DNA of 11,513 nucleotides, from NCBI GenBank assembly GCA_934277865.1, contig CAKQVW010000057.1, positions 1 to 11,513 of the forward strand. Reading direction: 5' to 3'. This DNA comes from an uncultured Pseudobdellovibrionaceae bacterium. GTDB lineage: Bacteria; Bdellovibrionota; Bdellovibrionia; Bdellovibrionales; JAMPXM01. A program made the translations under genes and the position numbers. This document shows, piece by piece, positions 6,387 to 11,513 of this stretch (positions within the stretch are counted from its first letter, which is position 1; each line of letters opens with the position of its first letter). Under the pieces are notes generated by a model. That model searched no databases. It was given only the letters and a program-made list of their open reading frames with translations, and had not been told where the DNA came from.

Positions 6387-7265
6387 GTGATTTTATTTTT
6401 TCAAAAGTTTTGCCTATGTATTCTCTTGTTTTCTTCCGTCGACCTGCTGGCCCTACCGATGGACATGGGACTGCCGGCAAGTCGCTTTGCAATCCAGCAA
6501 TTCGGCAAAATGAATGGAGAAGCAATTGTTTTGATTCATGGCAATGGACTGACATCAGAGACATTCCACCCATTGCTTCAAAAGCTTGGCGAACAGTTTC
6601 GCTTAATCACCTATGATCAGCGGGGGTTCGGGAAAACCACTTACGATGGCGTGAACTTTTCTATCTCGGCGATGAGTGCCGATTTAGAAAATATCGTAAA
6701 CAGTTTGAACCTCACCAAGTTTCATTTGGTCGCGCATTCTTTTGGCGCACGCATCGCTGTAGACTACGCCTCCATGCACCCCGAACGAGTTCTGTCGTTG
6801 TCTATCGAGGACATGGAAATGCAAGCTCGCCAACTCACTGACGACAAATTCTGCAGGCAGCTCGGTCTGGAAATGAAAGCGCTGAATCGCATTTATTCTT
6901 CGAAAGATTCCTTGGAAGATGAAGTCGGCGCATACTACGCGGGCGATGCCTATTCATTGAGTCTTTTGCAAGTTGAACCGTTGTCGAATGGGTGGGTTCG
7001 ACTGCGAAGCAATCCGTTTCAGGCTTACATTTGGGGATGTTTTGCCGACAGTAGAGATTTACGCGTCAGTTTTTCGAGTATCAAAAGCCCGATTCTCATT
7101 TTGCGAGCAGACCCCGTATTTTCCGCGATTTCAGAAGCTGGATTGAAACAAATGATTCATCTGCAGCCTAGCGCGAAGGTTGTTAACTTCCCAGGCAGTC
7201 ACCATCTTATTCATCGCTTTGATACGGACGCATTTGTTGAAGCACTAAAGGCTGTGATTCCATAG
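6387..7265 (+). CDS. Exported alpha/beta-hydrolase
   Basis: The chosen start is GTG 6387, 7 nt after the previous stop codon, which gives 292 residues and a signal-peptide-like N-terminus (MILFFQKFCLCILLF, then L-L-A-L-P). The frame is open back to 6333, but that extension overlaps the upstream gene and lacks a hydrophobic start. No good Shine-Dalgarno is visible, so translational coupling is possible. The alpha/beta-hydrolase fold is clear: oxyanion loop H-G-N-G (51-54), D-Q-R-G-F-G-K (77-83), nucleophile elbow A-H-S-F-G with Ser118 (Ala replaces the first Gly), acid Asp242 in L-R-A-D-P, and base His273 in G-S-H-H-L-I-H. The triad appears complete, so an active esterase, lipase or peptidase-like enzyme is expected. 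The substrate cannot be told from sequence. An N-terminal Cys9/Cys11 lies inside the hydrophobic segment and not in a good lipobox. Confidence 0.8.
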   Translation: MILFFQKFCLCILLFSSVDLLALPMDMGLPASRFAIQQFGKMNGEAIVLIHGNGLTSETFHPLLQKLGEQFRLITYDQRGFGKTTYDGVNFSISAMSADLENIVNSLNLTKFHLVAHSFGARIAVDYASMHPERVLSLSIEDMEMQARQLTDDKFCRQLGLEMKALNRIYSSKDSLEDEVGAYYAGDAYSLSLLQVEPLSNGWVRLRSNPFQAYIWGCFADSRDLRVSFSSIKSPILILRADPVFSAISEAGLKQMIHLQPSAKVVNFPGSHHLIHRFDTDAFVEALKAVIP

Positions 7266-7420
7266 AGTGCATCCGAGTGGCTCCCATACGTATCTCAGTT
7301 TTCACGTCTAAACGAGGTCATACACAAAATTGAGGATATAGGCTTAGACATCTAACTCATGACTTTAAAAGCGGAGTCCGAAGCGGCCGCAAGTCCATTT
7401 CATTTAGTGATCAGTTATTC

Positions 7421-7445
7421 TGCGCCTTCCGAATCTGAAGGCGCA
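7421..7445. terminator. Strong hairpin between the convergent hydrolase and desaturase genes
   Basis: TGCGCCTTC (7421-7429) and GAAGGCGCA (7437-7445) form a perfect 9-bp stem with a 7-nt loop. It lies between two convergent genes, 13 nt past the desaturase stop. No U-run follows on either strand, so it may be a bidirectional or factor-assisted terminator, or an mRNA 3'-end stabiliser. The rest of 7266-7458 shows no gene. Confidence 0.5.
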
Positions 7446-7458
7446 CGGATAGCAAGTG

Positions 7459-8556
7459 CTAATAAACACGAAGCCTGGAATCGCTACGTGCAAGATTCTT
7501 TAAGAAGTGGAAATGGCTGCGAACCGCTTTTGGTAAATCGACATGGATGTGAGTGAGCCCATTGTCTCGACAAAACACGGCGATCTCTGATGAAATCCAA
7601 AAATAATGGCGATGACTCACCTTCGGGAAAAGATGGTGTGCGGCATGCGCATTGAGTCCTCCAAAAACGGCGCACCACCCTTGGGAAAAAGGATTCCAGT
7701 CCACACTAGTAATGAGTTGGTGTGTCACGTAGCTACAGCCGACCCGACCATCCGTTATCTTTGGGAAGTGAGCTTCGGAAGAAAAATGTGTTCCGATCAA
7801 CGGAAGAATGAAAAGTAGTGAGATGACTCCCTGAATAGTCGCAATCGAAATGAGTATCTGCCACCATGGAAACGGCAGCAAGAAAAGCGGAAGAACGTAG
7901 AAAACCAAAACGTGCGGGATTTTAAGCAAGAAAAATCTGGTCCACGTCGGCGTTCGGTCGCTCTAATCAGCCATATTCGCGAGCGTGCTCCGTTTCATGT
8001 AGTTGAAGTCTTGAATCCAAGCCGCGTGAAAAGCGACGATCAAATAGAGGATCCAGGCGTAGAAGTGTTGGAAACGATGCCACGGTTTGTGTGGCTGGTT
8101 TGGTGATAGTCGAACAAATGGATTTTCATCGATGTCCGCGTCGCAATTGTCGATATTCGGAAACTTATGATGGGACTTTAAATGTCTCGTGCGCCACATC
8201 TCCGGATCAACCCCTAAAACGCTGAAGGGAACGTAGAGCACGATAGTATTTATCAAAGGAGAGCGAGAAAACGCGCCGTGGGCAGCGTCATGCGACGCGT
8301 TCAAAGCGAAAAGAAGAATCAAAACCCCGGCGATCATTCCAAAAAACCAAGACAGCCCATGGTGGGGATCAATCAAGAAAATAAGGCCGTAACTTAGGCA
8401 TGCGGTCACGAGCAAAAGTGTAGCCTTAATTCTCAATGAACCGTCGGCAAATGTGTCGCTATTTCTATCGCTCATCCGCTGATAGATTCGAGTGCGAAAT
8501 TCTCCAAAAGCGATTGATGCTCGGTCTTCTTGGAAACTCAGACTCGTTTGTTTCAT
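7459..8556 (-). pseudogene. Membrane fatty-acid desaturase interrupted by an in-frame TAG
   Basis: One continuous frame of 365 amino-acid or stop positions encodes a complete fatty-acid desaturase (PF00487 type), but codon 198 is TAG (7965-7963). Before the stop: hydrophobic helices and histidine boxes 1 (H89-D-A-A-H93) and 2 (H125-L-K-S-H129-H130). After the stop, still in frame: a P-H-V-L-V-F-Y-V-L-P-L hydrophobic hairpin and box 3 (H304-A-A-H307-H308-L-F-P), which is essential for the di-iron site. A 197-residue product would lack box 3 and should be inactive, so this is probably a pseudogene or sequencing error; stop-codon readthrough is the alternative. Total length fits the family, which puts double bonds into acyl chains at the inner membrane. 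No cytochrome b5 domain is present and box 3 is HxxHH, not QxxHH, arguing against a front-end desaturase. The ATG at 8556 is preferred; a TTG at 8583 would add nine residues. No clear ribosome site. TATGAT (8574-8569) could be a -10 element. Confidence 0.85.
7963..7965 (-). other. In-frame amber codon within the desaturase
   Basis: The minus strand reads A-N-M-A-D, TAG, S-D-R-T-P-T-W-T-R without any change of frame on either side. One base change restores a sense codon (for example CAG, AAG, GAG or TGG). The next base is A. No stem-loop or recoding signal is obvious nearby. Confidence 0.9.
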
Positions 8557-8644
8557 GCATAGTAGGATATCATAGTTTTGCAATCAGTTTAGATCGGCGT
8601 GCACGGTCTCTTCCAGGCATCCAGTTTTCGGTGATGCAGAGCCC

Positions 8645-8674
8645 ACTAAGACTTCAGTAAGATTTTAGTAAGAC
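8645..8674. repeat. Three direct repeats with exact 11-bp period
   Basis: The units ACTAAGAC (8645-8652), AGTAAGAT (8656-8663) and AGTAAGAC (8667-8674) are separated by 3-bp spacers, so their starts are exactly 11 bp apart. On the minus strand the core reads TCTTACT. This spacing is that of PhoB/OmpR-family response-regulator sites. The array lies about 90 bp upstream of the desaturase ATG, on the correct side to control it. No regulator gene of that family is visible in the window. Confidence 0.5.
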
Positions 8675-8759
8675 CTCGAAAGTGATGACGCGTGATGAGC
8701 CGTGACGGTTCTCGATAGTAGCTCAGCTTTAAGCGTATCTGGATTTGTTTTAGATGTCA

Positions 8760-8788
8760 GATATCTTGATATCCAACAGCGTGATATC
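8760..8788. repeat. Cluster of three GATATC palindromes
   Basis: GATATC occurs at 8760-8765, 8768-8773 and 8783-8788, just past the 3' end of tRNA-Ser on the minus strand. The copies can pair with each other to make short hairpins, which might help 3'-end formation of the tRNA transcript. No U-run follows. Confidence 0.35.
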
Positions 8789-8798
8789 GGAATTTAAA

Positions 8799-8891
8799 TG
8801 GCGGAGTGGGCGGGATTTGAACCCGCGCTACGGGTTTACCCCGTAGGACAGTTTAGCAAACTGTTGGTTTCAGCCTCTCACCCACCACTCC
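8799..8891 (-). tRNA. tRNA-Ser (anticodon GCU)
   Basis: A 93-nt class II tRNA with encoded CCA. The acceptor stem is GGAGTGG/CCACTCC with discriminator G. The anticodon loop TTGCTAA gives GCU, which reads the AGC and AGU serine codons. The long variable arm (CTACGGG paired with CCCGTAG) is diagnostic of serine-type tRNAs, and the T arm is GCGGG-TTCAAAT-CCCGC. All stems pair well, so it should be functional. Its 3' end faces the desaturase/accessory segment. Confidence 0.95.
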
Positions 8892-9006
8892 GTATGCGGC
8901 AGTTGCCAATGCTCTTGCGAGCCGAGAAAGCCACGAACTGGAACAGTGCCATGGGCGGCCCCCAGAATCAAGAAAAGGGGCGTCGTCGGCTTTCAAAACA
9001 AAATAT

Positions 9007-9612
9007 CTAGTAATTTTGAGGGAAAAGAGCGCGTTCCACGGTTTCAATGACCGTGTGAATGATCTTGATGTGCATCTCTTGAATGCGATCCGAAGTCGTG
9101 GCGGGGATGATAATGGCGAGGTCAGCCATCCCGGCGAGCTTGCCGCCGTCACGGCCCAATAGACCCACGGTCGTGATGCCCATCGCCTTGGCGGTTTCGA
9201 AGGCGCGAATCACATTGGCCGAGTTCCCTGAGGTTGAAAGGCCGACGAGGACGTCACCTTTGCGCGCGAGCCCTTCCACCTGGCGGGAAAAGATGTGCTC
9301 AAAGCCATAGTCGTTAGAAACGCAGGTCACGTGCGACGGATCGCCAAGCGCCAGTGCGCCTAGGGGGCGACGATCTTTGCGATATCGGCCTGTGAACTCT
9401 TCCGCAAAGTGCATAGCATCGCAGTGGCTACCGCCATTGCCGCAGGTGAAGAGGCGCCCACCGTTGCTAAAGCTCTCGATCAAAACTTGCGTGAATTTTT
9501 CGCACTTTTCTAGCTGAGCCGGATCGTTTCGAAAGGCCTGAAGGGTCGCTTGCGCCTCTTCAAAGGCACTTTGCCATGTTGTTTTGTGAGGCTGAGCGGG
9601 TGAATTCGTCAC
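9007..9612 (-). CDS. gmhA: D-sedoheptulose 7-phosphate isomerase (GmhA)
   Basis: A 201-residue SIS-domain protein, the normal GmhA length. It starts with GTG at 9612, 6 nt after an AGGAG at 9623-9619. The enzyme converts sedoheptulose 7-phosphate to D-glycero-D-manno-heptose 7-phosphate, the first step toward ADP-heptose for the lipopolysaccharide inner core, in the cytoplasm. Diagnostic motifs are C-G-N-G-G-S (57-62), H-C-D-A-M-H-F-A-E-E-F-T-G-R-Y (63-77), S-T-S-G-N-S (126-131) and R-I-Q-E-M-H-I-K-I-I-H (176-186). By spacing, His68, Glu72, Gln178 and His186 correspond to the zinc/active-site residues His61, Glu65, Gln172 and His180 of E. coli GmhA, so it should be active. No other heptose gene is adjacent. 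It is divergent from tRNA-Arg. No clear terminator was found downstream. Confidence 0.93.
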   Translation of the reverse strand: MTNSPAQPHKTTWQSAFEEAQATLQAFRNDPAQLEKCEKFTQVLIESFSNGGRLFTCGNGGSHCDAMHFAEEFTGRYRKDRRPLGALALGDPSHVTCVSNDYGFEHIFSRQVEGLARKGDVLVGLSTSGNSANVIRAFETAKAMGITTVGLLGRDGGKLAGMADLAIIIPATTSDRIQEMHIKIIHTVIETVERALFPQNY

Positions 9613-9670
9613 GGTTGGCTCCTAAACGGATATGGTTTGAGGTTTTATCGCGAAATTCCGGCCTGTGCAG

Positions 9671-9699
9671 TTGATTTTGAGGGATTTTGGCTTTATCCC
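9671..9699 (+). promoter_or_regulatory. Candidate promoter of tRNA-Arg
   Basis: TTGATT (9671-9676) and TATCCC (9694-9699) are separated by 17 bp. Transcription would start about 15 nt before the tRNA. The -35 is fair and the -10 weak. Confidence 0.35.
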
Positions 9700-9720
9700 T
9701 GATGCCTCAGTTTTCCTCGG

Positions 9721-9797
9721 GCGCCGGTAGCTCAGCTGGATAGAGTACTAGACTACGAATCTAGTGGTCGGAGGTTCGACTCCTTCCCGGCGCGCCA
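9721..9797 (+). tRNA. tRNA-Arg (anticodon ACG)
   Basis: A 77-nt tRNA with encoded CCA. The acceptor stem GCGCCGG pairs with CCGGCGC and the discriminator is G. The anticodon arm CTAGA-CTACGAA-TCTAG gives ACG; in bacteria A34 is normally deaminated to inosine by TadA, so it would read CGU, CGC and CGA. D-arm (AGCTCAGCTGGATAGAGT region) and T-arm (GGAGG-TTCGACT-CCTTC) are standard. A short T-run follows the CCA (9799-9803). Confidence 0.95.
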
Positions 9798-9838
9798 TTT
9801 TTCTCAAAACAATCCCTGTTGAACTTTTGATCGAATTC

Positions 9839-9854
9839 CCGAGCTTCTCGGTTT
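9839..9854 (+). terminator. Weak terminator-like hairpin after tRNA-Arg
   Basis: CCGAG (9839-9843) and CTCGG (9847-9851) form a 5-bp stem with a 3-nt loop followed by TTT. The stem is short, so termination efficiency is doubtful. Confidence 0.3.
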
Positions 9855-9956
9855 GTACCCGCGTTTAAATCGATTTGAGGTCGAATCTACGAGATTCTTG
9901 CCGGTCTTTGGGCGCTAGCCTTCTGGACGATAGCCCGGAGGCCGAAACGCTCTCAT

Positions 9957-11066
9957 ATGACAGATCGACTACAGCTTTTCGGGAATTCGGAACAGCAGTT
10001 GGTGGAAGCCGAGAAGGATCAGGGCACGACCCGCTTAATCGTGGTTTCGTTGATGCTCGCTTTCGTTTCGATCGCGAATATCGCGTTCATCAAATTCGAT
10101 CGACTTCTTCCGGCGGACATCATCTGCCAAACAGTGTTTGTGGTTTCGTTTCTCTTTACGCTTGGGCTGAACCTTCATTCGTATTTTGTTCCGCGTTTTG
10201 CGCATGAGCGCGTGGTCATCGGGCTGATTCATGATGTCGCCGTGACGACCGCGTTTTTGTTTTTCTCGCGAGAGAAATTTGCGTCTCTGCTATTCATCTA
10301 TCCGTGGATCTCGATCGGACACGGATTTCGGTTTGGCGAGTCCTACCTTTTCATTGCATCGCTGTTTACGTCATTTGGAATGTTGATGCTGTTTAAGCTG
10401 AGCCCCTATTGGAGCACCAGTGTTCCGTCGGGTTTTGATATCGCGCTGATATTCGTGTTGGTTGCTAGTTACACCGGCTACTTGCTCCGTGACTTGAAAG
10501 CCGTCAAAGAAGTCTTGAAGATGCTGGCCACGCGCGATCCGCTGACGGGGCTTGCCAATAGGCGCCTGGTCGAAGATCAACTGCCAATGATGCTTGAGAA
10601 TAATCGCGCGGACAATAAGGCGATGGGAATCGTGTACTTCGATCTCGATGGTTTCAAGCCGGTGAACGATCAGCTGGGGCACGAAGTGGGCGATGTGCTT
10701 CTGAAACATGTCGCGCACCAGCTCAAGAAGATCTCAAAGCCCGAGGACGTCGTCGCCCGCGTAGGTGGTGACGAATTCGTGGTGATTCTAAAGAAGGTCA
10801 AAGACGAAGAAGAGCTGAAGGTCCGATCGAGAAATATTTTGGCGGCGATTCAGTCAATCAAACAGCTTAACGGCCACAAGGTCGATGTGTCGGCTTCGCT
10901 GGGCTGCCTCTACGTTGGAACAAAAACTCCAAAAGAGCTGCAGTCGGGCCAAAAGCTGATTCGCGAGGCCGACCGCCTGATGTACACATCTAAGCGAGCC
11001 GGCCGCGGAATTCTTTCTATGGCTAAAACGGAAGACCTTTGGACGATCCGCGACGCCGCCGCTTAA
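9957..11066 (+). CDS. Membrane-bound diguanylate cyclase (GGDEF) with an RpfC-like sensor region
   Basis: A 369-residue protein that should make cyclic di-GMP from two GTP at the inner-membrane surface. Residues 26-178 hold five or six hydrophobic helices, and between them the segment W-I-S-I-G-H-G-F-R-F-G (117-127) resembles the G-N-G-F-R-(Y/F)-G motif of the RpfC sensor-kinase membrane domain. The GGDEF domain covers about 191-354: D-P-L-T-G-L-A-N-R-R (194-203), metal-binding F-D-L-D-G-F-K (228-234) and the intact signature G-G-D-E-F (270-274), so activity is expected. The inhibitory I-site, normally RxxD just before the signature, reads K-P-E-D (261-264), so product inhibition may be weak. 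The ATG at 9957 has only a distant GGAGG (9937-9941), an unusually long spacing. The 3' end overlaps the convergent HPF-like gene by 44 bp. Confidence 0.9.
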   Translation: MTDRLQLFGNSEQQLVEAEKDQGTTRLIVVSLMLAFVSIANIAFIKFDRLLPADIICQTVFVVSFLFTLGLNLHSYFVPRFAHERVVIGLIHDVAVTTAFLFFSREKFASLLFIYPWISIGHGFRFGESYLFIASLFTSFGMLMLFKLSPYWSTSVPSGFDIALIFVLVASYTGYLLRDLKAVKEVLKMLATRDPLTGLANRRLVEDQLPMMLENNRADNKAMGIVYFDLDGFKPVNDQLGHEVGDVLLKHVAHQLKKISKPEDVVARVGGDEFVVILKKVKDEEELKVRSRNILAAIQSIKQLNGHKVDVSASLGCLYVGTKTPKELQSGQKLIREADRLMYTSKRAGRGILSMAKTEDLWTIRDAAA

Positions 11067-11346
11067 GCAAGAGATCCGTCACATCCGCCAGTGCCAGGTA
11101 AAAGGTTTCGCGCTTCTTTGAGATGACCAAGCCCCGGTACTTTCCACTTAGCACCTGGAGCTTGATGGCGAAGTCGTCAGGCCCCGCTTGTATGGGGGAG
11201 TTTTCCATCTCGATGGTAACCCGAATTTTTGCGTCCCTTAGGTCCGGGAACTTTTCCAAGTGCGGAAGAAGTCGGTCGTTCACCGCATCACGAACGAACT
11301 GAGAGGGCTCTAAATTTTTAAAAGTCACGGCGATTGCTTCAACCAT
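11023..11346 (-). CDS. Short HPF/RaiA-family ribosome-associated protein
   Basis: A 107-residue protein. The frame is open further upstream (to 11436), but ATG 11346 is chosen because a near-perfect GGAGGTGA (11356-11349) stands 5 nt before it. The sequence follows the HPF/RaiA beta-alpha-beta-beta-beta-alpha plan: V-T-F-K-N-L (7-12), helix with F-V-R-D-A-V-N-D-R-L (17-26), L-R-D-A-K-I-R-V-T-I-E (36-46), then F-Y-L-A-L-A-D-V-T-D-L-L-L (82-94) and a basic K-R-R-R-R (95-99). Family members bind the 30S subunit and hibernate or protect ribosomes under stress. The length corresponds to the short form without the C-terminal dimerisation domain. The last codons overlap the diguanylate cyclase gene tail-to-tail. 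Assignment is by pattern and moderately sure. Confidence 0.75.
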   Translation of the reverse strand: MVEAIAVTFKNLEPSQFVRDAVNDRLLPHLEKFPDLRDAKIRVTIEMENSPIQAGPDDFAIKLQVLSGKYRGLVISKKRETFYLALADVTDLLLKRRRRGSSKGLPF

Positions 11347-11348
11347 TG

Positions 11349-11356
11349 TCACCTCC
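11349..11356 (-). promoter_or_regulatory. Ribosome binding site of the HPF-like gene
   Basis: GGAGGTGA on the minus strand is the strongest Shine-Dalgarno in the window and sets the start at 11346. Confidence 0.8.
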
Positions 11357-11425
11357 AGCAAGTAAGATAGGGACAGTGCTTGAAATTCAAAAATTGAAAA
11401 TTGCGCTGGATCTGATCGTCTTCCT

Positions 11426-11513
11426 CTATAAGACAAAAGTCTCCTTCAGCTTGGACGCGATTGGGTTTTCAATTTTCCTTTGCGCCGAAATCAGAAAGAG
11501 TTCTTCTGTGACC
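11426..11513 (-). CDS. Partial CDS (C-terminus only), possibly a LysR/NhaR-like regulator
   Basis: A minus-strand frame enters from the right edge and ends at TAG 11428-11426, leaving 28 residues. The segment E-E-L-F-L-I-S-A-Q-R-K-I-E-N-P-I resembles the C-terminal tail of NhaR-type LysR regulators (F-Y-x-I-S-x-x-R-x-x-x-H-P). It lies 79 nt upstream of the HPF-like gene in the same direction, so the two may share a transcript. With only 28 residues the assignment is tentative, and chance openness of the frame is not excluded. Confidence 0.4.
   Translation of the reverse strand, partial: VTEELFLISAQRKIENPIASKLKETFVL

Noticed and set aside
7359..7556. 65-codon plus-strand frame near the hydrolase/desaturase junction
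   Set aside because: It has no ribosome site, spans the hairpin at 7421-7445 and runs antisense into the desaturase C-terminus; no recognisable protein features.
7459..7929. C-terminal desaturase half as an independent gene starting at TTG 7929
   Set aside because: It has no ribosome site, would lack histidine boxes 1 and 2, and continues the upstream frame exactly; it is the rest of the interrupted gene.
7963..7965. Nearby tRNA-Ser as an amber suppressor for the desaturase stop
   Set aside because: Its anticodon is GCU, which cannot read UAG.
4842..8805. TGGCGGA as attL/attR of an integrated element
   Set aside because: A 7-bp match is too short, and no integrase or recombinase gene is present.
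8798..9010. Plus-strand frame starting with M-A-E-W-A-G-F-E-P-A
   Set aside because: This is the familiar false protein read from the antisense of a tRNA-Ser gene.
11347..11436. N-terminal extension of the HPF-like protein
   Set aside because: The extension has no start signal, and a strong GGAGGTGA precedes ATG 11346; homologues normally start at the first beta strand.
11376..11513. Plus-strand open frame from GTG 11376 to the right edge
   Set aside because: It is antisense to a more protein-like minus-strand frame with a NhaR-like tail, and its ribosome site is poorly spaced.

Overview
The window looks like chromosomal DNA from a Gram-negative bacterium of the Bdellovibrionota (Bdellovibrio-like, 'Oligoflexia'-type) lineage. 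This is an inference from four things: a TIGR02147-family regulator (typical of Bdellovibrio relatives and Fibrobacter), several secreted or lipidated envelope proteins, a GmhA-type heptose pathway enzyme, and a base composition near 50 % GC by eye. No phage, transposase, integrase, CRISPR array or plasmid gene was found.

Layout. (1) 1-978, minus strand: the N-terminal end of an unknown Lys/Ser/Thr-rich protein, an intrinsic terminator, then a secreted protein built from two diverged copies of one ~70-residue unit. (2) 1221-4829, plus strand: a tightly packed four-gene operon with gaps of 1, 3 and 14 nt. It encodes a cytochrome P460-like heme-c protein, a Cys-rich lipoprotein, an arylsulfotransferase-like beta-propeller protein and a polytopic membrane protein with histidines in its helices. 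The first three products are exported and the fourth is in the inner membrane, so this looks like one periplasmic/inner-membrane module of unknown function. (3) 5028-7265: a TIGR02147 regulator on the minus strand, divergent from a small secreted Cys protein and an exported alpha/beta hydrolase. (4) 7459-8556, minus strand: a membrane fatty-acid desaturase whose frame is cut by one in-frame TAG between histidine boxes 2 and 3. (5) 8799-9797: tRNA-Ser(GCU), gmhA and tRNA-Arg(ACG). (6) 9957-11513: a membrane diguanylate cyclase that overlaps tail-to-tail with a short HPF/RaiA-type ribosome-associated protein, and the extreme C-terminus of what may be a LysR/NhaR-like regulator.

The best candidate for an undescribed system is the P460 / lipoprotein / ASST-like / His-membrane-protein operon. 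The most decisive single-site observation is the amber codon inside the otherwise complete desaturase. Segments 3-4 look somewhat more AT-rich than their neighbours and end near the 3' end of tRNA-Ser, so they may be an accessory block, but no integrase or convincing att repeats support that.
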